Positions 7,763 through 16,706 of a stretch of 64,000 nt of DNA are shown here, one piece after another. Numbering within the stretch: position 1 is the first letter of the stretch; every line of letters starts with the position of its first letter. The stretch lies in NCBI GenBank assembly GCA_029785615.1, contig JAFLZH010000001.1:2629-66628 (forward strand), in the 5' to 3' direction. The notes under the pieces are model-generated. The model worked only from the letters and a program-made list of their open reading frames with translations, did no database searches and had not been told where the DNA came from. Source of the stretch: Nitrososphaerota archaeon. GTDB taxonomy: Archaea > Thermoproteota > Nitrososphaeria > Nitrososphaerales > Gagatemarchaeaceae. Position numbers and translations under genes: made by a program.

Positions 7763-8569
7763 TTGAAGGTGGTCGTGAAGATCGGCGGGAGCCTCATGAA
7801 GGCCGGCGTCCCCGAGGCCCTGGTCCAGGATGCGGCGAAGCTTTCCCCCTCCCACCAACTCGTCTTCGTGCACGGAGGGGGGGACGTGGTGACGGAGTAC
7901 GCGAACAGGCTTGGGAAGGAGCAACGCTTCGTCGTCTCTCCAGAAGGGATCAGGAGCAGGTACACGGACAGAGAGACGGTGGAGATCTACCAGATGGTGA
8001 TGAGCGGTCTCCTCGCCAAGCGCCTGGTGCAGTCCTTCCACAGGGCGGGGCTGAAGGGGGTCTCCCTCGCGGGGGAGGACGGGGCCCTCATCACGGCCGC
8101 ACGGAAGTCAAAGCTGGTGATTGTGGACGAGAGGGGCCGCAGGGTGGCCATCGAAGGGGGGTACACAGGCAGGGTCAGCGGTGTCAACTCGTCCCTCCTG
8201 GACCTCCTCCTCGGCCAAGGGTACATCCCCGTAGTCTCCCCCGTGGCCGTAGGGGAGGAGGGAGAGCCGCTCAACATAGACGGAGACAAGGCCGCTGCCT
8301 CCATTGCCGCGGGGGCAGGGGCGGACGCAGTGGTGTTCGCGACCAACGTCGAGGGGCTGAGCCTCGACGGCTCCCTCGTCAGGCGCCTCTCAGCGGAGGA
8401 GGCTAGGGCGAGCCTCCCGAAGGTCGGGTTCGGCATGCAGAAGAAGGTCATGGCCGCGGTGGACGCGGTGAAGGCGGGAGTCAAGGAGGCTGTGATCTGC
8501 TCTGGTACGAAGGAGGCCCCCCTGTCAAAGGCCCTCGCGCACGAGGGGTGCACGGTGGTGACGCCATGA
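7763..8569 (+). CDS. lysZ: LysW-glutamate/aminoadipate kinase
   Basis: Amino-acid kinase of the ArgB family that phosphorylates the side-chain carboxyl of the LysW-bound substrate. Motifs seen are VVVKIGGSLM (phosphate binding, residue 2-11), VFVHGGGDVV, the substrate region GLKGVSLAGEDG, SPVAVGEEGEPLNIDGDKAAA and the C-terminal GMQKKVMAAVDAV. Length of 268 is normal. The TTG at 7763 follows lysY by 4 nt and the stop overlaps the lysJ ATG in an ATGA arrangement. Confidence 0.95.
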   Translation: MKVVVKIGGSLMKAGVPEALVQDAAKLSPSHQLVFVHGGGDVVTEYANRLGKEQRFVVSPEGIRSRYTDRETVEIYQMVMSGLLAKRLVQSFHRAGLKGVSLAGEDGALITAARKSKLVIVDERGRRVAIEGGYTGRVSGVNSSLLDLLLGQGYIPVVSPVAVGEEGEPLNIDGDKAAASIAAGAGADAVVFATNVEGLSLDGSLVRRLSAEEARASLPKVGFGMQKKVMAAVDAVKAGVKEAVICSGTKEAPLSKALAHEGCTVVTP

Positions 8570-9756
8570 CCGAGCTGATCCGCAGTCTGGAGGACTCCTA
8601 CGAGGCCCATGCCTTCAACAAATTCCCGCTGGCTATCGTGAGGGGGAAGGGGTCGCTCGTCTGGGACTCGGAGGGGAAGGAGTACATCGACTTCATGTCA
8701 GGGATTGGGGTCGCCCTGGTCGGCCACTGCAACGACTCCGTGATCGACGCGGTGAGAGAGCAGGTTGGGAGGTTGATCACCTGCCACGGCTCCTACTACA
8801 ACGACGCCAGGGCAGGCTTCGTAGAGCGCCTGGCGAAGGCCGCACCGAAGGGGCTGGGGAGGGTCCTCCTCACCAGCACCGGGACCGAGTCCGTGGAGGC
8901 GGCCATCAAGCTGGCAAGGCGGCACACCGCGAGGAAGAAGGTCGTGGCGATGAAGGGCGCCTTCCATGGCAAGACCTACGGATCCCTCTCGGCCACCTGG
9001 AGCAAGAAGTACAGGGATCCCTTCGGCCCGCTCCTCGAAGGGTTCGGGTTCGCAGAGTACGCCGACGCGAAGTCGCTGGAGTCCCTGGTCGACGGAGATA
9101 CCGCTGCAGTGATCGCGGAACCGATCCAGGGAGAGAGCGGGATCATCGTCCCCCCCGACGGCTACTTCAGGGAGGTCAGGGAGATATGCGACAGGAACGG
9201 GGCCCTGCTGATCTTCGACGAGATCCAGTCCGGCCTGGGGCGGACAGGAAAGATGTGGGCATCGGAGCATTGGGGTGTCGTCCCGGACATAATGACGGTG
9301 TCCAAGGGGCTCGGAGGGGGCCTACCCATAGGCGCCGCCATCGCCACCGACGAGGTCGCCGGGAGCCTGAAGGGTGGCGAGCACACAAGCACCTTCGCAG
9401 GCAACCCGCTCTCCTGCGCCGCTGGCTCGGCCACCCTCGACTACATCGCCAGGAACGACCTCCCCGCCAGGGCGAGGGAGAAGGGGGAGGCGCTGAAATC
9501 AGGGCTCGCCAAGGTCGCATCTGCCCACAGACTCGTCAAGGAAGTGCGGGGGCTGGGGCTCATGCTGGCACTTCAGACCCGGGTGGACATCCATTCCATG
9601 CTCCTGGCAGCACAGTCCCGGGGGGTCATCACAGCCTACTCCGGGAGGGACACGTTCAGGCTCCTGCCTCCGCTCGTGGTCGAGGACGCTCAGATGGCCA
9701 GGGGGCTCGAGGTCCTAGACAGGGTCATGGCCGAAGCGGAGGCGGGGCGGTTCTGA
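8566..9756 (+). CDS. lysJ: LysW-gamma-semialdehyde aminotransferase
   Basis: Class III PLP-dependent aminotransferase (ArgD family) that converts the LysW-linked semialdehyde to the amino form (ornithine or lysine still attached to LysW). Motifs include the phosphate-binding STGTESVEAAIKLARR, FHGKTYGSL, the PLP-aspartate in LLIFDEIQSGLGRTG and the Schiff-base lysine in MTVSKGLGGGLPIGA. The ATG at 8566 overlaps the lysZ stop and is preferred to the upstream ATG at 8548, which lies inside lysZ. 396 residues is the family length. Confidence 0.95.
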   Translation: MTELIRSLEDSYEAHAFNKFPLAIVRGKGSLVWDSEGKEYIDFMSGIGVALVGHCNDSVIDAVREQVGRLITCHGSYYNDARAGFVERLAKAAPKGLGRVLLTSTGTESVEAAIKLARRHTARKKVVAMKGAFHGKTYGSLSATWSKKYRDPFGPLLEGFGFAEYADAKSLESLVDGDTAAVIAEPIQGESGIIVPPDGYFREVREICDRNGALLIFDEIQSGLGRTGKMWASEHWGVVPDIMTVSKGLGGGLPIGAAIATDEVAGSLKGGEHTSTFAGNPLSCAAGSATLDYIARNDLPARAREKGEALKSGLAKVASAHRLVKEVRGLGLMLALQTRVDIHSMLLAAQSRGVITAYSGRDTFRLLPPLVVEDAQMARGLEVLDRVMAEAEAGRF

Positions 9757-9811
9757 CTGCGCGAAGCGCGTCATGGGCTTCCCCTCGTCGGCGCCGGCCC
9801 GCCGGAGAGAG

Positions 9812-10909
9812 ATGAGCGGCTCTGACGACGAGGCCCTCAAGCTCCTCGTCGACTCTCTGAAGATTTACTCCCCCACGAAGGAGGAGGGGGAGCTGGCGGC
9901 CTTCCTCGCGGACGGCATGCGGCGCCTCGGGTATTCCAGGGTGAGGACAGACGGGGCAGGGAACGTGACCGGGGAGGTGGGGAAGGGCAAGCCCAGACTC
10001 CTTCTCTGCGGCCACATGGACACCGTGCCGGGGAAGCTCCGGGTGAGGAGGACCAGGGACGCGGTCTACGGCAGGGGAGCAGCCGACGCCAAGTCCCCCC
10101 TGTGCGCCCTCCTCCTGGCGGGGGTCAGGGCCGCGGACTCCGGAGTCAGGATAACCTTCGCCGGGGCCACGGAGGAGGAGGGGGACGGCGCCGGGGTGGA
10201 GGCGCTCGCCAAGCGCGGCTCGACCTACGACTACGCGGTGTTCGGCGAGCCCAGCGGGGCAGAGAGGATCACCATAGGATACAGGGGCAGGATGGGGCTT
10301 CGGGTCGTCGTCCGGACACCGGGAGGGCACGCGGGCTCACCCTGGGCCCACCGGAGCGCTTTCGACGAGTTCGCCTCTGTCCTCGGCAGGCTGAGGGAGT
10401 ACGAGGCCGCGCACCAGGTGCAGGGGGACCACTTCAGGTCGGTGTCCGTCTCCCCTACGCTGGTGAGCGCAGGCTCCTACCAGAACGTCGTCCCCGGGCT
10501 CTGTGACGCGACCTTTGACGTCCGTCTCCCGCCTGGCCTCCTATCGGCCAAAGTCCTGGGCGACATCCGGTCCATGGTGGAGGGCTCCAGGGACGGTGTC
10601 GAAGTGGAGGTCTTCCCCGGTCCCCCAACGGAAGCCTACGAAGCGGACCCCGGGTCGAGGCTGGTCAGGGCGTTCCAGAGGGCCATCCTTCTCCGCCTCG
10701 GCAAGAGGCCCTCCCTAGTCAGGAAGACAGGGACAGGAGACATGAACACCTTCGCACGCAAGAAAGGGGCAGCCTGCGTGACCTATGGCCCGGGGCCCTC
10801 GGGGACGAGCCATACCGACGGCGAGGTCGTCCTGGTCAGGGACTACCTGGACAGCATCGAGGTGGCGGGGGAAGCCATAGGACAGCTCGTCTCCATGAGC
10901 GGTGGCTGA
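9812..10909 (+). CDS. lysK: LysW-lysine/ornithine hydrolase
   Basis: M20-family metallopeptidase that releases ornithine or lysine from LysW. Zinc ligands sit in LLLCGHMDTVPG (His, Asp), GRGAADAKSPL (bridging Asp), GATEEEGDGAG (catalytic Glu and ligand Glu) and FGEPSGAERITIGYRG, with a C-terminal GTSHTDGE His. The ATG at 9812 (365 residues) fits the family better than the ATG at 9773, which adds an unlikely Arg- and Pro-rich lead. It closes the run; 3 nt beyond its stop the convergent dtdA ends. Ornithine released here would feed ArgF at 24.5 kb. Confidence 0.93.
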   Translation: MSGSDDEALKLLVDSLKIYSPTKEEGELAAFLADGMRRLGYSRVRTDGAGNVTGEVGKGKPRLLLCGHMDTVPGKLRVRRTRDAVYGRGAADAKSPLCALLLAGVRAADSGVRITFAGATEEEGDGAGVEALAKRGSTYDYAVFGEPSGAERITIGYRGRMGLRVVVRTPGGHAGSPWAHRSAFDEFASVLGRLREYEAAHQVQGDHFRSVSVSPTLVSAGSYQNVVPGLCDATFDVRLPPGLLSAKVLGDIRSMVEGSRDGVEVEVFPGPPTEAYEADPGSRLVRAFQRAILLRLGKRPSLVRKTGTGDMNTFARKKGAACVTYGPGPSGTSHTDGEVVLVRDYLDSIEVAGEAIGQLVSMSGG

Positions 10910-10912
10910 CAG

Positions 10913-11740
10913 TCAGACCCTTATCTCTTCCAGGCCGAACTGCTTCACGAGCCCCACTATCTTCTCCTTGTAGGGCCCCAGCCCCTTCCAGTCGAGGACG
11001 GCGTATCTGACGGGCGAGGTGCTCCTCTGGAGCATCTGTCCCACCATCCGCTCGTCCACGTGCCCCAGGGCGTACTTGGGCGCGACATACGGGATCGCCA
11101 GGTCCTCCTCGAGGAGCAGCCTGGTGAACTTCTCGGAGTAGTGGGTCCCGCCGAACCCGAGGGCAACCCTCTCCCAAATCCGCCTATGTGACAGGCTCTC
11201 CATCAGCGACTTCGCGACCACCCCTGCCGCCTTCTTGTCACCCCAGAACTCCTCGGACGAGCCGAGCTCGACGAAAAGGACCGGCTTCTGGAGCGAAGTG
11301 GGCCCGTGATGCGTCGCCTCCATCGTGATCTCGTAGCTGCTCACCTCCTCTCTGTGGCCCCAGAGGGCGATCAGGTAGTTCTTGAGCAGCGACGGGTCAG
11401 CCCTCCCGAGCTCCCTCCCGACCCCTCCGATCTCCGCCTCATCGGAGAAGTTGCCCGTCGTGTGCGCCGTCAGGGACGCGATCCCCGACTCCGCGCTGTG
11501 CCTCGACAGGAAGATGTATGCCTGGGGGTTGAAGTATTCGTCCAGGTTCGGAGGGGTGACGATCATCCCCTCGAACCGGGCAAGGAGAAACGACCCCTTC
11601 TGGTAGACCGTCTCGCCAAGGAAGTTCACCCCGGTGGATGCGAACCCCTCGCCCTCGACCAAAGCAGCGGCAAGGGTACTCGATGCCAGGTCTGTGGAGG
11701 ATGCCAGGATGACGGTGGCGGGCTCTCCCTGGGGGGTCAT
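10913..11740 (-). CDS. dtdA: D-aminoacyl-tRNA deacylase (archaeal GEK1 type)
   Basis: Hydrolyses D-amino acids from tRNA, a proofreading role. The 275 residues show the hallmark patterns of the archaeal and plant family: FLSRHSAESGIASLTAH with several His/Glu zinc ligands, TGNFSDEAEIGGVGREL, ITMEATHHGP, LFVELGSSEEFW and GFGGTHYSEKFTRL. The ATG at 11740 is preferred because the upstream 26 codons (Arg/Gly/Pro rich) do not look like coding sequence. It is convergent with lysK and divergent from secE. Confidence 0.93.
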   Translation of the reverse strand: MTPQGEPATVILASSTDLASSTLAAALVEGEGFASTGVNFLGETVYQKGSFLLARFEGMIVTPPNLDEYFNPQAYIFLSRHSAESGIASLTAHTTGNFSDEAEIGGVGRELGRADPSLLKNYLIALWGHREEVSSYEITMEATHHGPTSLQKPVLFVELGSSEEFWGDKKAAGVVAKSLMESLSHRRIWERVALGFGGTHYSEKFTRLLLEEDLAIPYVAPKYALGHVDERMVGQMLQRSTSPVRYAVLDWKGLGPYKEKIVGLVKQFGLEEIRV

Positions 11741-11822
11741 GGCGGCACGGCCCAGAAGCGGGGTATTAACGCTGGGGCGGCGGCGCGCTCCCTGGCGACC
11801 AGGGCCCCGGAGGGCCATTAGA

Positions 11823-11830
11823 CATATAAG
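11823..11830 (+). promoter_or_regulatory. TATA-like box of secE
   Basis: CATATAAG lies about 31 nt upstream of the secE ATG at 11858, consistent with a leaderless or very short-leader transcript. Confidence 0.5.
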
Positions 11831-11857
11831 CCGACCAGGTCTGCCGATTCAGGTACC

Positions 11858-12025
11858 ATGGGGTTCCGCGACTTCCTGAGGTCGTCTCAGGCCATATTCA
11901 GGCTGGCCCACAAGAGCGACAGGGACGAGTTCACCCTCTACCTCAAGCTGGTCGGGCTTGGGATCGCGGTGGTCGGGACCATAGGCTTCCTCATCAAGTT
12001 GGTGGGGACCATCTTCTTCGGCTAA
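11858..12025 (+). CDS. secE: Protein translocase subunit SecE (Sec61 gamma)
   Basis: A 55-residue membrane protein not in the ORF track. SecE clamps the SecY channel. It has an amphipathic N-terminal helix (RDFLRSSQAIFRLAHKSDRDEF) followed by a single membrane span (LKLVGLGIAVVGTIGFLIKLVGTIFF), the normal archaeal arrangement. In many archaea secE sits directly before nusG/spt5 and the L11-L1-L10-L12 genes. Here nusG starts 955 nt later, so extra DNA separates the usual pair. Confidence 0.9.
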   Translation: MGFRDFLRSSQAIFRLAHKSDRDEFTLYLKLVGLGIAVVGTIGFLIKLVGTIFFG

Positions 12026-12980
12026 ATGACATCACTGCAATAGGCAACCGCGACTCCCTGCAAGCGAAGGCGCTTGCCTGCAAACCTGCGCTCCCCTCCT
12101 CTGCCGAAGAGACTCAAGGAGCGGGGCACCCTGTCAAGCACCTGGCCGAACAAGTCGTTCCCAGGGCTGAGCCCCACGACCGCCTACGGCCTCGTCTTCG
12201 AGCTCCAACTTCCGACCCTACATGTGTCGCTCTTGATAGCGGCGGGGGATACGGATGGGGGATTGTTCCTGCAGCTACCAGGGCCGCTGCTTAGTGACGT
12301 ACTCGACCCATCTATGGCCGCATAGGCCGCACTCGTGCTCCACTTCGTATGAGTATATCCAAACCTGGTATGGCTCCTTGATCTGGACCCCTCGTCCAGT
12401 CACCCAGCTCCCCCTCGACAGCTCAACCTTCTCGGCGGACGTCCTCTCATTCCGCAGGACGCGCTTTCGGGACTTTGCGTGGCACTTCGGGCACGTGTGG
12501 TTGTACCACACCATGAGTCCATACTCGGCGTCGCGCTCCCTTCAACCTTCCGCCCTGACTGCCCCCAGGTGTGCCCGCTGAGGGACCTGCGCTTTCGCAC
12601 GTTTGAGGGACTCCATCCTCTTCCCAATGCACGCGACCGTAACCGCGTGCAGGGGGCCGAACGGCACCTAGGCCGGCTCGGCAGGAAGTCGTCCCAGTCC
12701 CGGGGCTCCTCTGTGCTGACCTAACGCTTGAACATCTCGAGCTGCATGGCGTAGGATGCCTCCGCCCCCGCCTTTCATCCCCGGCGAGGAACGCCTGGAC
12801 CACCCTGGACTGGCCTGCCCCTCTGGGAACCATTTCGGCCCTATCTCATTCCTTTCATCTGCCGGCCTGTTGGCCGCCATGGAACAAGGCGGCCTCTGGC
12901 TATATGACGGCGGCCTGCGCGGAGAACCGTCCGCCGCGCCTAAAGGTTATTAGGCCAACGAAACTCGGGGTTTTTTCACC
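12026..12980. other. Long gene-poor spacer splitting secE from nusG
   Basis: 955 nt lie between the secE stop and the nusG start. The only persuasive open frame is a zinc-ribbon ORF on the minus strand (listed separately). Other ORFs (12074 plus, 12447 minus) have no recognisable domains and skewed Arg/Pro/Ser composition. The end of the spacer, with TAAAGGTTATTAGG at about 12941-12954, probably holds the nusG promoter. Confidence 0.6.
12275..12514 (-). CDS. Small zinc-ribbon protein, unknown function
   Basis: 79 residues with two CxxC pairs, TCPKCHAKSRKRV near the N-terminus and CGLCGHRWVEY near the C-terminus, separated by about 50 residues with aromatic strands (YQVWIYSYEVEH). The pattern fits a single zinc ribbon of the kind found in RNA polymerase-associated or viral proteins. 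The ATG at 12514 is the only usual start codon in frame below an upstream stop. It lies inside the spacer between secE and nusG, on the opposite strand. No family name is offered; it could be a remnant of a larger gene. Confidence 0.5.
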   Translation of the reverse strand: MVWYNHTCPKCHAKSRKRVLRNERTSAEKVELSRGSWVTGRGVQIKEPYQVWIYSYEVEHECGLCGHRWVEYVTKQRPW

Positions 12981-13466
12981 GTGTCGGTACTGAGCGACCA
13001 GGAGCGGAACAGTTCCATTTATCCGGTCAAGACCACCGGAGGTCAGGAGAGGACGGTGGCGACCTTCGTGGCCAACAGGGCGGTCCAGAAGGGGAAGCCC
13101 ATCTACTCGGTCCTGGCCCTGGACACCTGGAAGGGGTACGTCCTCTTCGAGGCTCCCAACAGCCAGGTGGTGGACGAGAGCATCCAGGGGTTCAAGCACG
13201 TCAGGAGCAAGATCCCCGGAATGATGCAATACTCTGACATTGAGAAGTTCCTGGTCACAAAGTCCATGGTGGCGGAGCTCAACGCCGAAGACACCATCGA
13301 GATAGTCGCCGGCCCGTTCAAGGGGATGCGGGCAAAGATCTCCAGAGTGGAGAAAGAGAAGCAAGAGATCACAGTCTCCCTGCTGGACACGGCGTTCGCC
13401 ATGCCCATCACCATAGACGCCGCCTACGCCAAGCTTGTGGCCAGGGCCAAGCCGGAGCAAAAGTGA
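12981..13466 (+). CDS. spt5: Transcription elongation factor Spt5 (NusG)
   Basis: Binds the RNA polymerase clamp, usually with Spt4, and keeps the enzyme processive. 161 residues hold an NGN domain (IYPVKTTGGQERTVATFVANRA ... KGYVLFEA) and a C-terminal KOW domain (EIVAGPFKGMRAKISRVEKEKQEITVSLLD). The GTG at 12981 starts just before the NGN strand and fits the family length of about 150. It leads the ribosomal run L11-L1-L10 with short gaps (6 nt to L11). Confidence 0.95.
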   Translation: MSVLSDQERNSSIYPVKTTGGQERTVATFVANRAVQKGKPIYSVLALDTWKGYVLFEAPNSQVVDESIQGFKHVRSKIPGMMQYSDIEKFLVTKSMVAELNAEDTIEIVAGPFKGMRAKISRVEKEKQEITVSLLDTAFAMPITIDAAYAKLVARAKPEQK

Positions 13467-13472
13467 CCCCGA

Positions 13473-13955
13473 ATGGGTGAAAAACAGGTCATCAACGTGC
13501 TGGTAACCGGCGGCGAGGCGAGCGCCGGCCCTCCCCTTGGCCCCGCGCTGGGCCCGCTGGGGGTGAACGTCCTCGGCGTAGTCAACGAGATCAACAAGCA
13601 GACCGGCGACTTCAAGGGGATGAGGGTCCCCGTGAAGGTGGAGGTCGACAAGGAGACCAAGCAGTTCGCCGTATCAGTCGGTACGCCCACCACTTCCGCC
13701 CTGGTCGCCAAGGAGTCGGGCATCCCCAAGGGCTCAGGGAAGCCCAACGTCGACTTCGTCGGGGAGTTGACCGTGGACAAGGTCGTCACCATCGCCAGGA
13801 ACAAGATAGGCGGCTCCTATGCCGCTACCACCAAGTCGGCCGTGAAGGAGGTCGTGGGGAGCTGTGTCAGCATGGGGGTCAAAATCGAAGGGAAGGACGC
13901 CAGGGAGTTCATGAAAGAGATAGACGAAGGCAAGTGGGACCCCAAGTTCCAGTGA
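13473..13955 (+). CDS. rpl11: Ribosomal protein L11 (uL11)
   Basis: Component of the GTPase-associated centre of the large subunit, which binds the L10/P1 stalk base. The N-terminal domain carries the conserved Pro/Gly-rich GGEASAGPPLGPALGPLGVN, followed by the RNA-binding C-terminal domain with SAVKEVVGSCVSMGVKIEG. 160 residues is normal for archaea. ATG at 13473 follows nusG by 6 nt; L1 follows after 58 nt, a gap that includes an AT-richer stretch and may hold an internal promoter. Confidence 0.96.
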   Translation: MGEKQVINVLVTGGEASAGPPLGPALGPLGVNVLGVVNEINKQTGDFKGMRVPVKVEVDKETKQFAVSVGTPTTSALVAKESGIPKGSGKPNVDFVGELTVDKVVTIARNKIGGSYAATTKSAVKEVVGSCVSMGVKIEGKDAREFMKEIDEGKWDPKFQ

Positions 13956-14013
13956 CGGGCAGAAGGCTTTTATCCGGTGTCTGAAGGCTCGGCAAGGAAT
14001 TCGTGAATAATGT

Positions 14014-14664
14014 TTGCTCTCGAACCAGCAGCTCGCGGAACTGGTCAAGAAGGGTAAGGGCCAGTCCAAGGAGACCAAGTTCACCCAGTCGGTCGAAGTA
14101 CTGATCTCGCTGAAGGAAGTCGACCCAAAGAAGACCGACCTGAACATCAACGAGATAGTCTACCTGCCCCACCCCGCCACGAAGCAGGCCAAGATCTGCT
14201 ACATAGGGTCCGGGGACCTCGCGGTCAGGGCGAAGAACGCAAAGGCGAACCTTGTCATAGAGCCGGCCCAGCTGGAGAACTACGGAGGGAGCAAGAGGGA
14301 CGCCAAGAAGCTGGCCAGGTCATACGAATTCTTCCTAGCAGACACCGCCCTCATGCCGAGGGTCGGCAAGGTCCTGGGGCAGGCGCTCGGCCCCAAGGGG
14401 AAGATACCGTCACCTGTCCCGCCGAACTCCCCCATCGAGGCCATGATCAACAGGATGAGGACGGCGATCAGGGTCAGGAGCAGGGGGTCCCTCGGCGTGA
14501 TGGCTAAGGTGGGAGACAGCGGGCTGTCCGAGGCCGACCTGGCCGAGAACATACTGGCCGTGGTCAACGCCGTGACCAAGAAGCTCCCCAACGGCGACAG
14601 GAACATCAAGACGGTTATGGTCAAGACGACCATGGGCAAGCCTGCGAAGCAGGCGGTGGAGTAG
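14014..14664 (+). CDS. rpl1: Ribosomal protein L1 (uL1)
   Basis: Forms the mobile L1 stalk near the E site and, in several archaea, represses its own mRNA. 216 residues with the FTQSVEVLISLKEVD start strand, the interdomain segment LMPRVGKVLGQALGPKGKIPSPVP and the C-terminal NIKTVMVKTTMGKP. The TTG at 14014 is used since no ATG lies nearer in frame. Stop and L10 ATG are adjacent (TAGATG). An autoregulatory L1 site near the start could exist but I could not identify it. Confidence 0.96.
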   Translation: MLSNQQLAELVKKGKGQSKETKFTQSVEVLISLKEVDPKKTDLNINEIVYLPHPATKQAKICYIGSGDLAVRAKNAKANLVIEPAQLENYGGSKRDAKKLARSYEFFLADTALMPRVGKVLGQALGPKGKIPSPVPPNSPIEAMINRMRTAIRVRSRGSLGVMAKVGDSGLSEADLAENILAVVNAVTKKLPNGDRNIKTVMVKTTMGKPAKQAVE

Positions 14665-15537
14665 ATGAGCGAGACAGTCCAGGTCCACAGGCACAACCCG
14701 AAGAAGGTCGAGACAGTCGAGCGCGTGGCCTCACTCGCGCAGAAGTACCCCGTCCTCGCGGTGACCAGCCTCTCGAAGGTGAGGGCGAGCCAGCTGATGG
14801 CCGTGCGCAAGGCGCTGAGGCAGCACGCGGAGGTCTACGTCGTCAAGAACAAGCTCGCCATACGGGGGCTGCAGAAGGCCGGGATCAAGAACGCCGACCA
14901 GCTCCTCTCGCACCTCACGGGACAGAACGCGCTGATCTTCTCGACCTACGACCCGTTCAAGCTCTTCCTCACCCTGGACAAGAACAAGGTCTACCTCCCG
15001 GCCAGGGCCGGGGACAAGGCACCCGACGACATCATCGTCCCGGCGGGCAACACCAGCCTCCCCGCGGGCCCGGTCCTGAGCGAATTCAGGGAAGCGGGCA
15101 TCCAGACCAAGATCGAAGGAGGGAGCATCTGGATTAACAAGGACTCGGTGGCGGTGAAGAAGGGCGGGGAGATCACCCCCAAGCTTGCCAGCCTCCTCGC
15201 CAAACTGAACATCAAGCCGATCCGGGCGGGTCTGGCGATAGCCCTCGCCTACGAAAGCGGGCTGATCTACGCCGGAGATGTGGTCGCAATCGACCTCGAC
15301 GAGTACAGGAAGAGCCTCGTCAACGCCTACGCGTCCTCCAGGGGGCTTGCCATAGTCATAGGCTACGTCACCAAGGAGACCGCGCCAGACATACTCTCAA
15401 GGGCTTACAGGGAGGCCCTGAGCCTGCAGGTCGAGGCAGGGTTCCTCGACAAGGAGACCGCTCCTCTGATACTCGGAAGGGCCGAGGCTGAAGCCGCAGC
15501 TCTGGAAGCAAAAGCCAGGGAAAAGGGCCTCCAATAG
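14665..15537 (+). CDS. rpl10: Ribosomal protein L10 (P0, uL10)
   Basis: Base of the lateral stalk, anchoring several P1 dimers. 290 residues include the N-terminal rRNA-binding domain (VLAVTSLSKVRASQLMAVRK, VVKNKLAIRGLQ) and the archaeal insertion domain (VPAGNTSLPAGPVLSEFREAG). The helical spine that binds P1 is at the C-terminus (SRAYREALSLQVEAGF ... AEAAALEAKAREKGLQ). The protein ends without the Ala/Glu-rich tail and GLxxLFG motif that many archaeal P0 proteins have, so it is shorter than usual at the C-terminus. P1 is not downstream in the same direction, but inverted 225 nt away. Confidence 0.94.
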   Translation: MSETVQVHRHNPKKVETVERVASLAQKYPVLAVTSLSKVRASQLMAVRKALRQHAEVYVVKNKLAIRGLQKAGIKNADQLLSHLTGQNALIFSTYDPFKLFLTLDKNKVYLPARAGDKAPDDIIVPAGNTSLPAGPVLSEFREAGIQTKIEGGSIWINKDSVAVKKGGEITPKLASLLAKLNIKPIRAGLAIALAYESGLIYAGDVVAIDLDEYRKSLVNAYASSRGLAIVIGYVTKETAPDILSRAYREALSLQVEAGFLDKETAPLILGRAEAEAAALEAKAREKGLQ

Positions 15538-15762
15538 TCGCTGGATCACGCGGCCAGACACAGCTACTTCAGGAAGAGCCCCTTGGGACGCCTTCGCCCG
15601 ACTCCATGAACGGAAGAAATCGTCGCGGATTCTGACAGCCTACGCGGGGCGCTGGGCGGGCAACACCAGGATGCCTTGGGAAGACAGGCAGTGCCGAACA
15701 GACAGCCCGCAGGCGGGGACAGCTCACGCTGGCCTAGATGCGGCACGAAGAGCGTGTTTGGC

Positions 15763-16068
15763 TTAGCCGAAGAGTGAAGCGAGACCCTGTAGAGCCTCTT
15801 CTTCCTTCTTCTCCTCTTCCTTCGGCTTCTCCTCTGCCTTCGCCGCGGGTGCGCCAGGGGCTGCGGCAGAGGCCGCGGGCGCGGCAGCCATCGTCGCGGC
15901 GTTCTTCAGCGCCTCGTCGATGTTCACCTCGCTCAGGGCAGAAGCCAGTGCCTTGATCTTCACCGTGTCGGGGGCCGAGCCAGTCGCCTTCACCACGCTG
16001 GTCAGGTTCTCTTCGCTGACCGGCTTCCCTAGCTTGTGAAGCAGGAGAGCTGCGTAAACGTACTCCAT
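15763..16068 (-). CDS. rpl12: Ribosomal protein P1 (L12)
   Basis: Stalk protein that recruits translation factor GTPases. 101 residues with the N-terminal dimerisation domain ([30 protein letters not shown]), an Ala/Pro/Gly hinge ([20 protein letters not shown]), an acidic stretch and the C-terminal factor-binding tail. The tail ends in GLASLFG, a variant of the usual MGLGALFG or GLSALFG. In most archaea it follows L10 on the same strand; here it is convergent with L10. Confidence 0.95.
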   Translation of the reverse strand: MEYVYAALLLHKLGKPVSEENLTSVVKATGSAPDTVKIKALASALSEVNIDEALKNAATMAAAPAASAAAPGAPAAKAEEKPKEEEKKEEEALQGLASLFG

Positions 16069-16102
16069 CTTAATTCGCGGACAGGCGACCTCGGTTCCGT
16101 AT

Positions 16103-16603
16103 TTAAGAGTTTGAAGTTGAAACCGGCCCCTGCTCGTTCCGACTCATCACCACATACTCGGGGTAGAAACCCAGCTTCTCGTACAGGGAGTAGGCGACCC
16201 TGTTGTTCGCCCTCACCATAAGCCCCGCGAGCCTGAACCCCTTCCTCCTGCTCACGTCCAGGGCGTGCTTCAGCAGCGCCTCTCCGACCCCCTTCCCCCT
16301 CTCTGCCGGGACGACCTGGATGTCGTAGATCCAGCCGACCTTCATCTGACTGAACGGCCTGTCTGACACCCCGAACCAGACGTACCCAGCGACCTCCGGC
16401 CCGCCCCCGACCAGAGCCACGTAGACCTCGCTCCCCTCCTTCCTGAGGAGGGCTTCCATGGTCCTCGCGAACGCCTTCTTGGCCTCCTCCGCCTGGGGGC
16501 GCTCCAACTCGTTGAGCTCGTCGGGGAGCTCGTCCACGGAGAGGCGCTTTACGAGCGCAATCTCGTCCCCCCTCGCCTCCCTGATGATTATCTCAGCAGG
16601 CAT
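16103..16603 (-). CDS. GNAT-family N-acetyltransferase
   Basis: Acetyl-CoA-dependent acetyltransferase; the substrate is unknown. 166 residues with the acetyl-CoA-binding signature [20 protein letters not shown] (motif A, R/QxxGxG/A) and the motif B end [20 protein letters not shown]. The ATG at 16603 begins [14 protein letters not shown], a typical GNAT strand 1; the upstream ATG at 16624 adds only a non-conserved MRRGLSS. It is downstream of rpl12 in the antisense direction of alaS. A role in N-terminal protein acetylation (RimI-like) is possible but not shown. Confidence 0.85.
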   Translation of the reverse strand: MPAEIIIREARGDEIALVKRLSVDELPDELNELERPQAEEAKKAFARTMEALLRKEGSEVYVALVGGGPEVAGYVWFGVSDRPFSQMKVGWIYDIQVVPAERGKGVGEALLKHALDVSRRKGFRLAGLMVRANNRVAYSLYEKLGFYPEYVVMSRNEQGPVSTSNS

Positions 16604-16706
16604 GGATGAGAGGCCCCGCCGCACCCGTTAAGCCTTCCCTCGGCCGGCATCCCAAGTTTATCTACTTCAGGGCAAGGACTCGTGAAAAGACAGTGGAGCA
16701 GCCCAG

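Noticed and set aside
12447-12833. 128-aa minus ORF in the secE-nusG spacer
   Set aside because: Ser/Arg/Gly/Pro-rich with no domain, and it overlaps the more credible zinc-ribbon frame.
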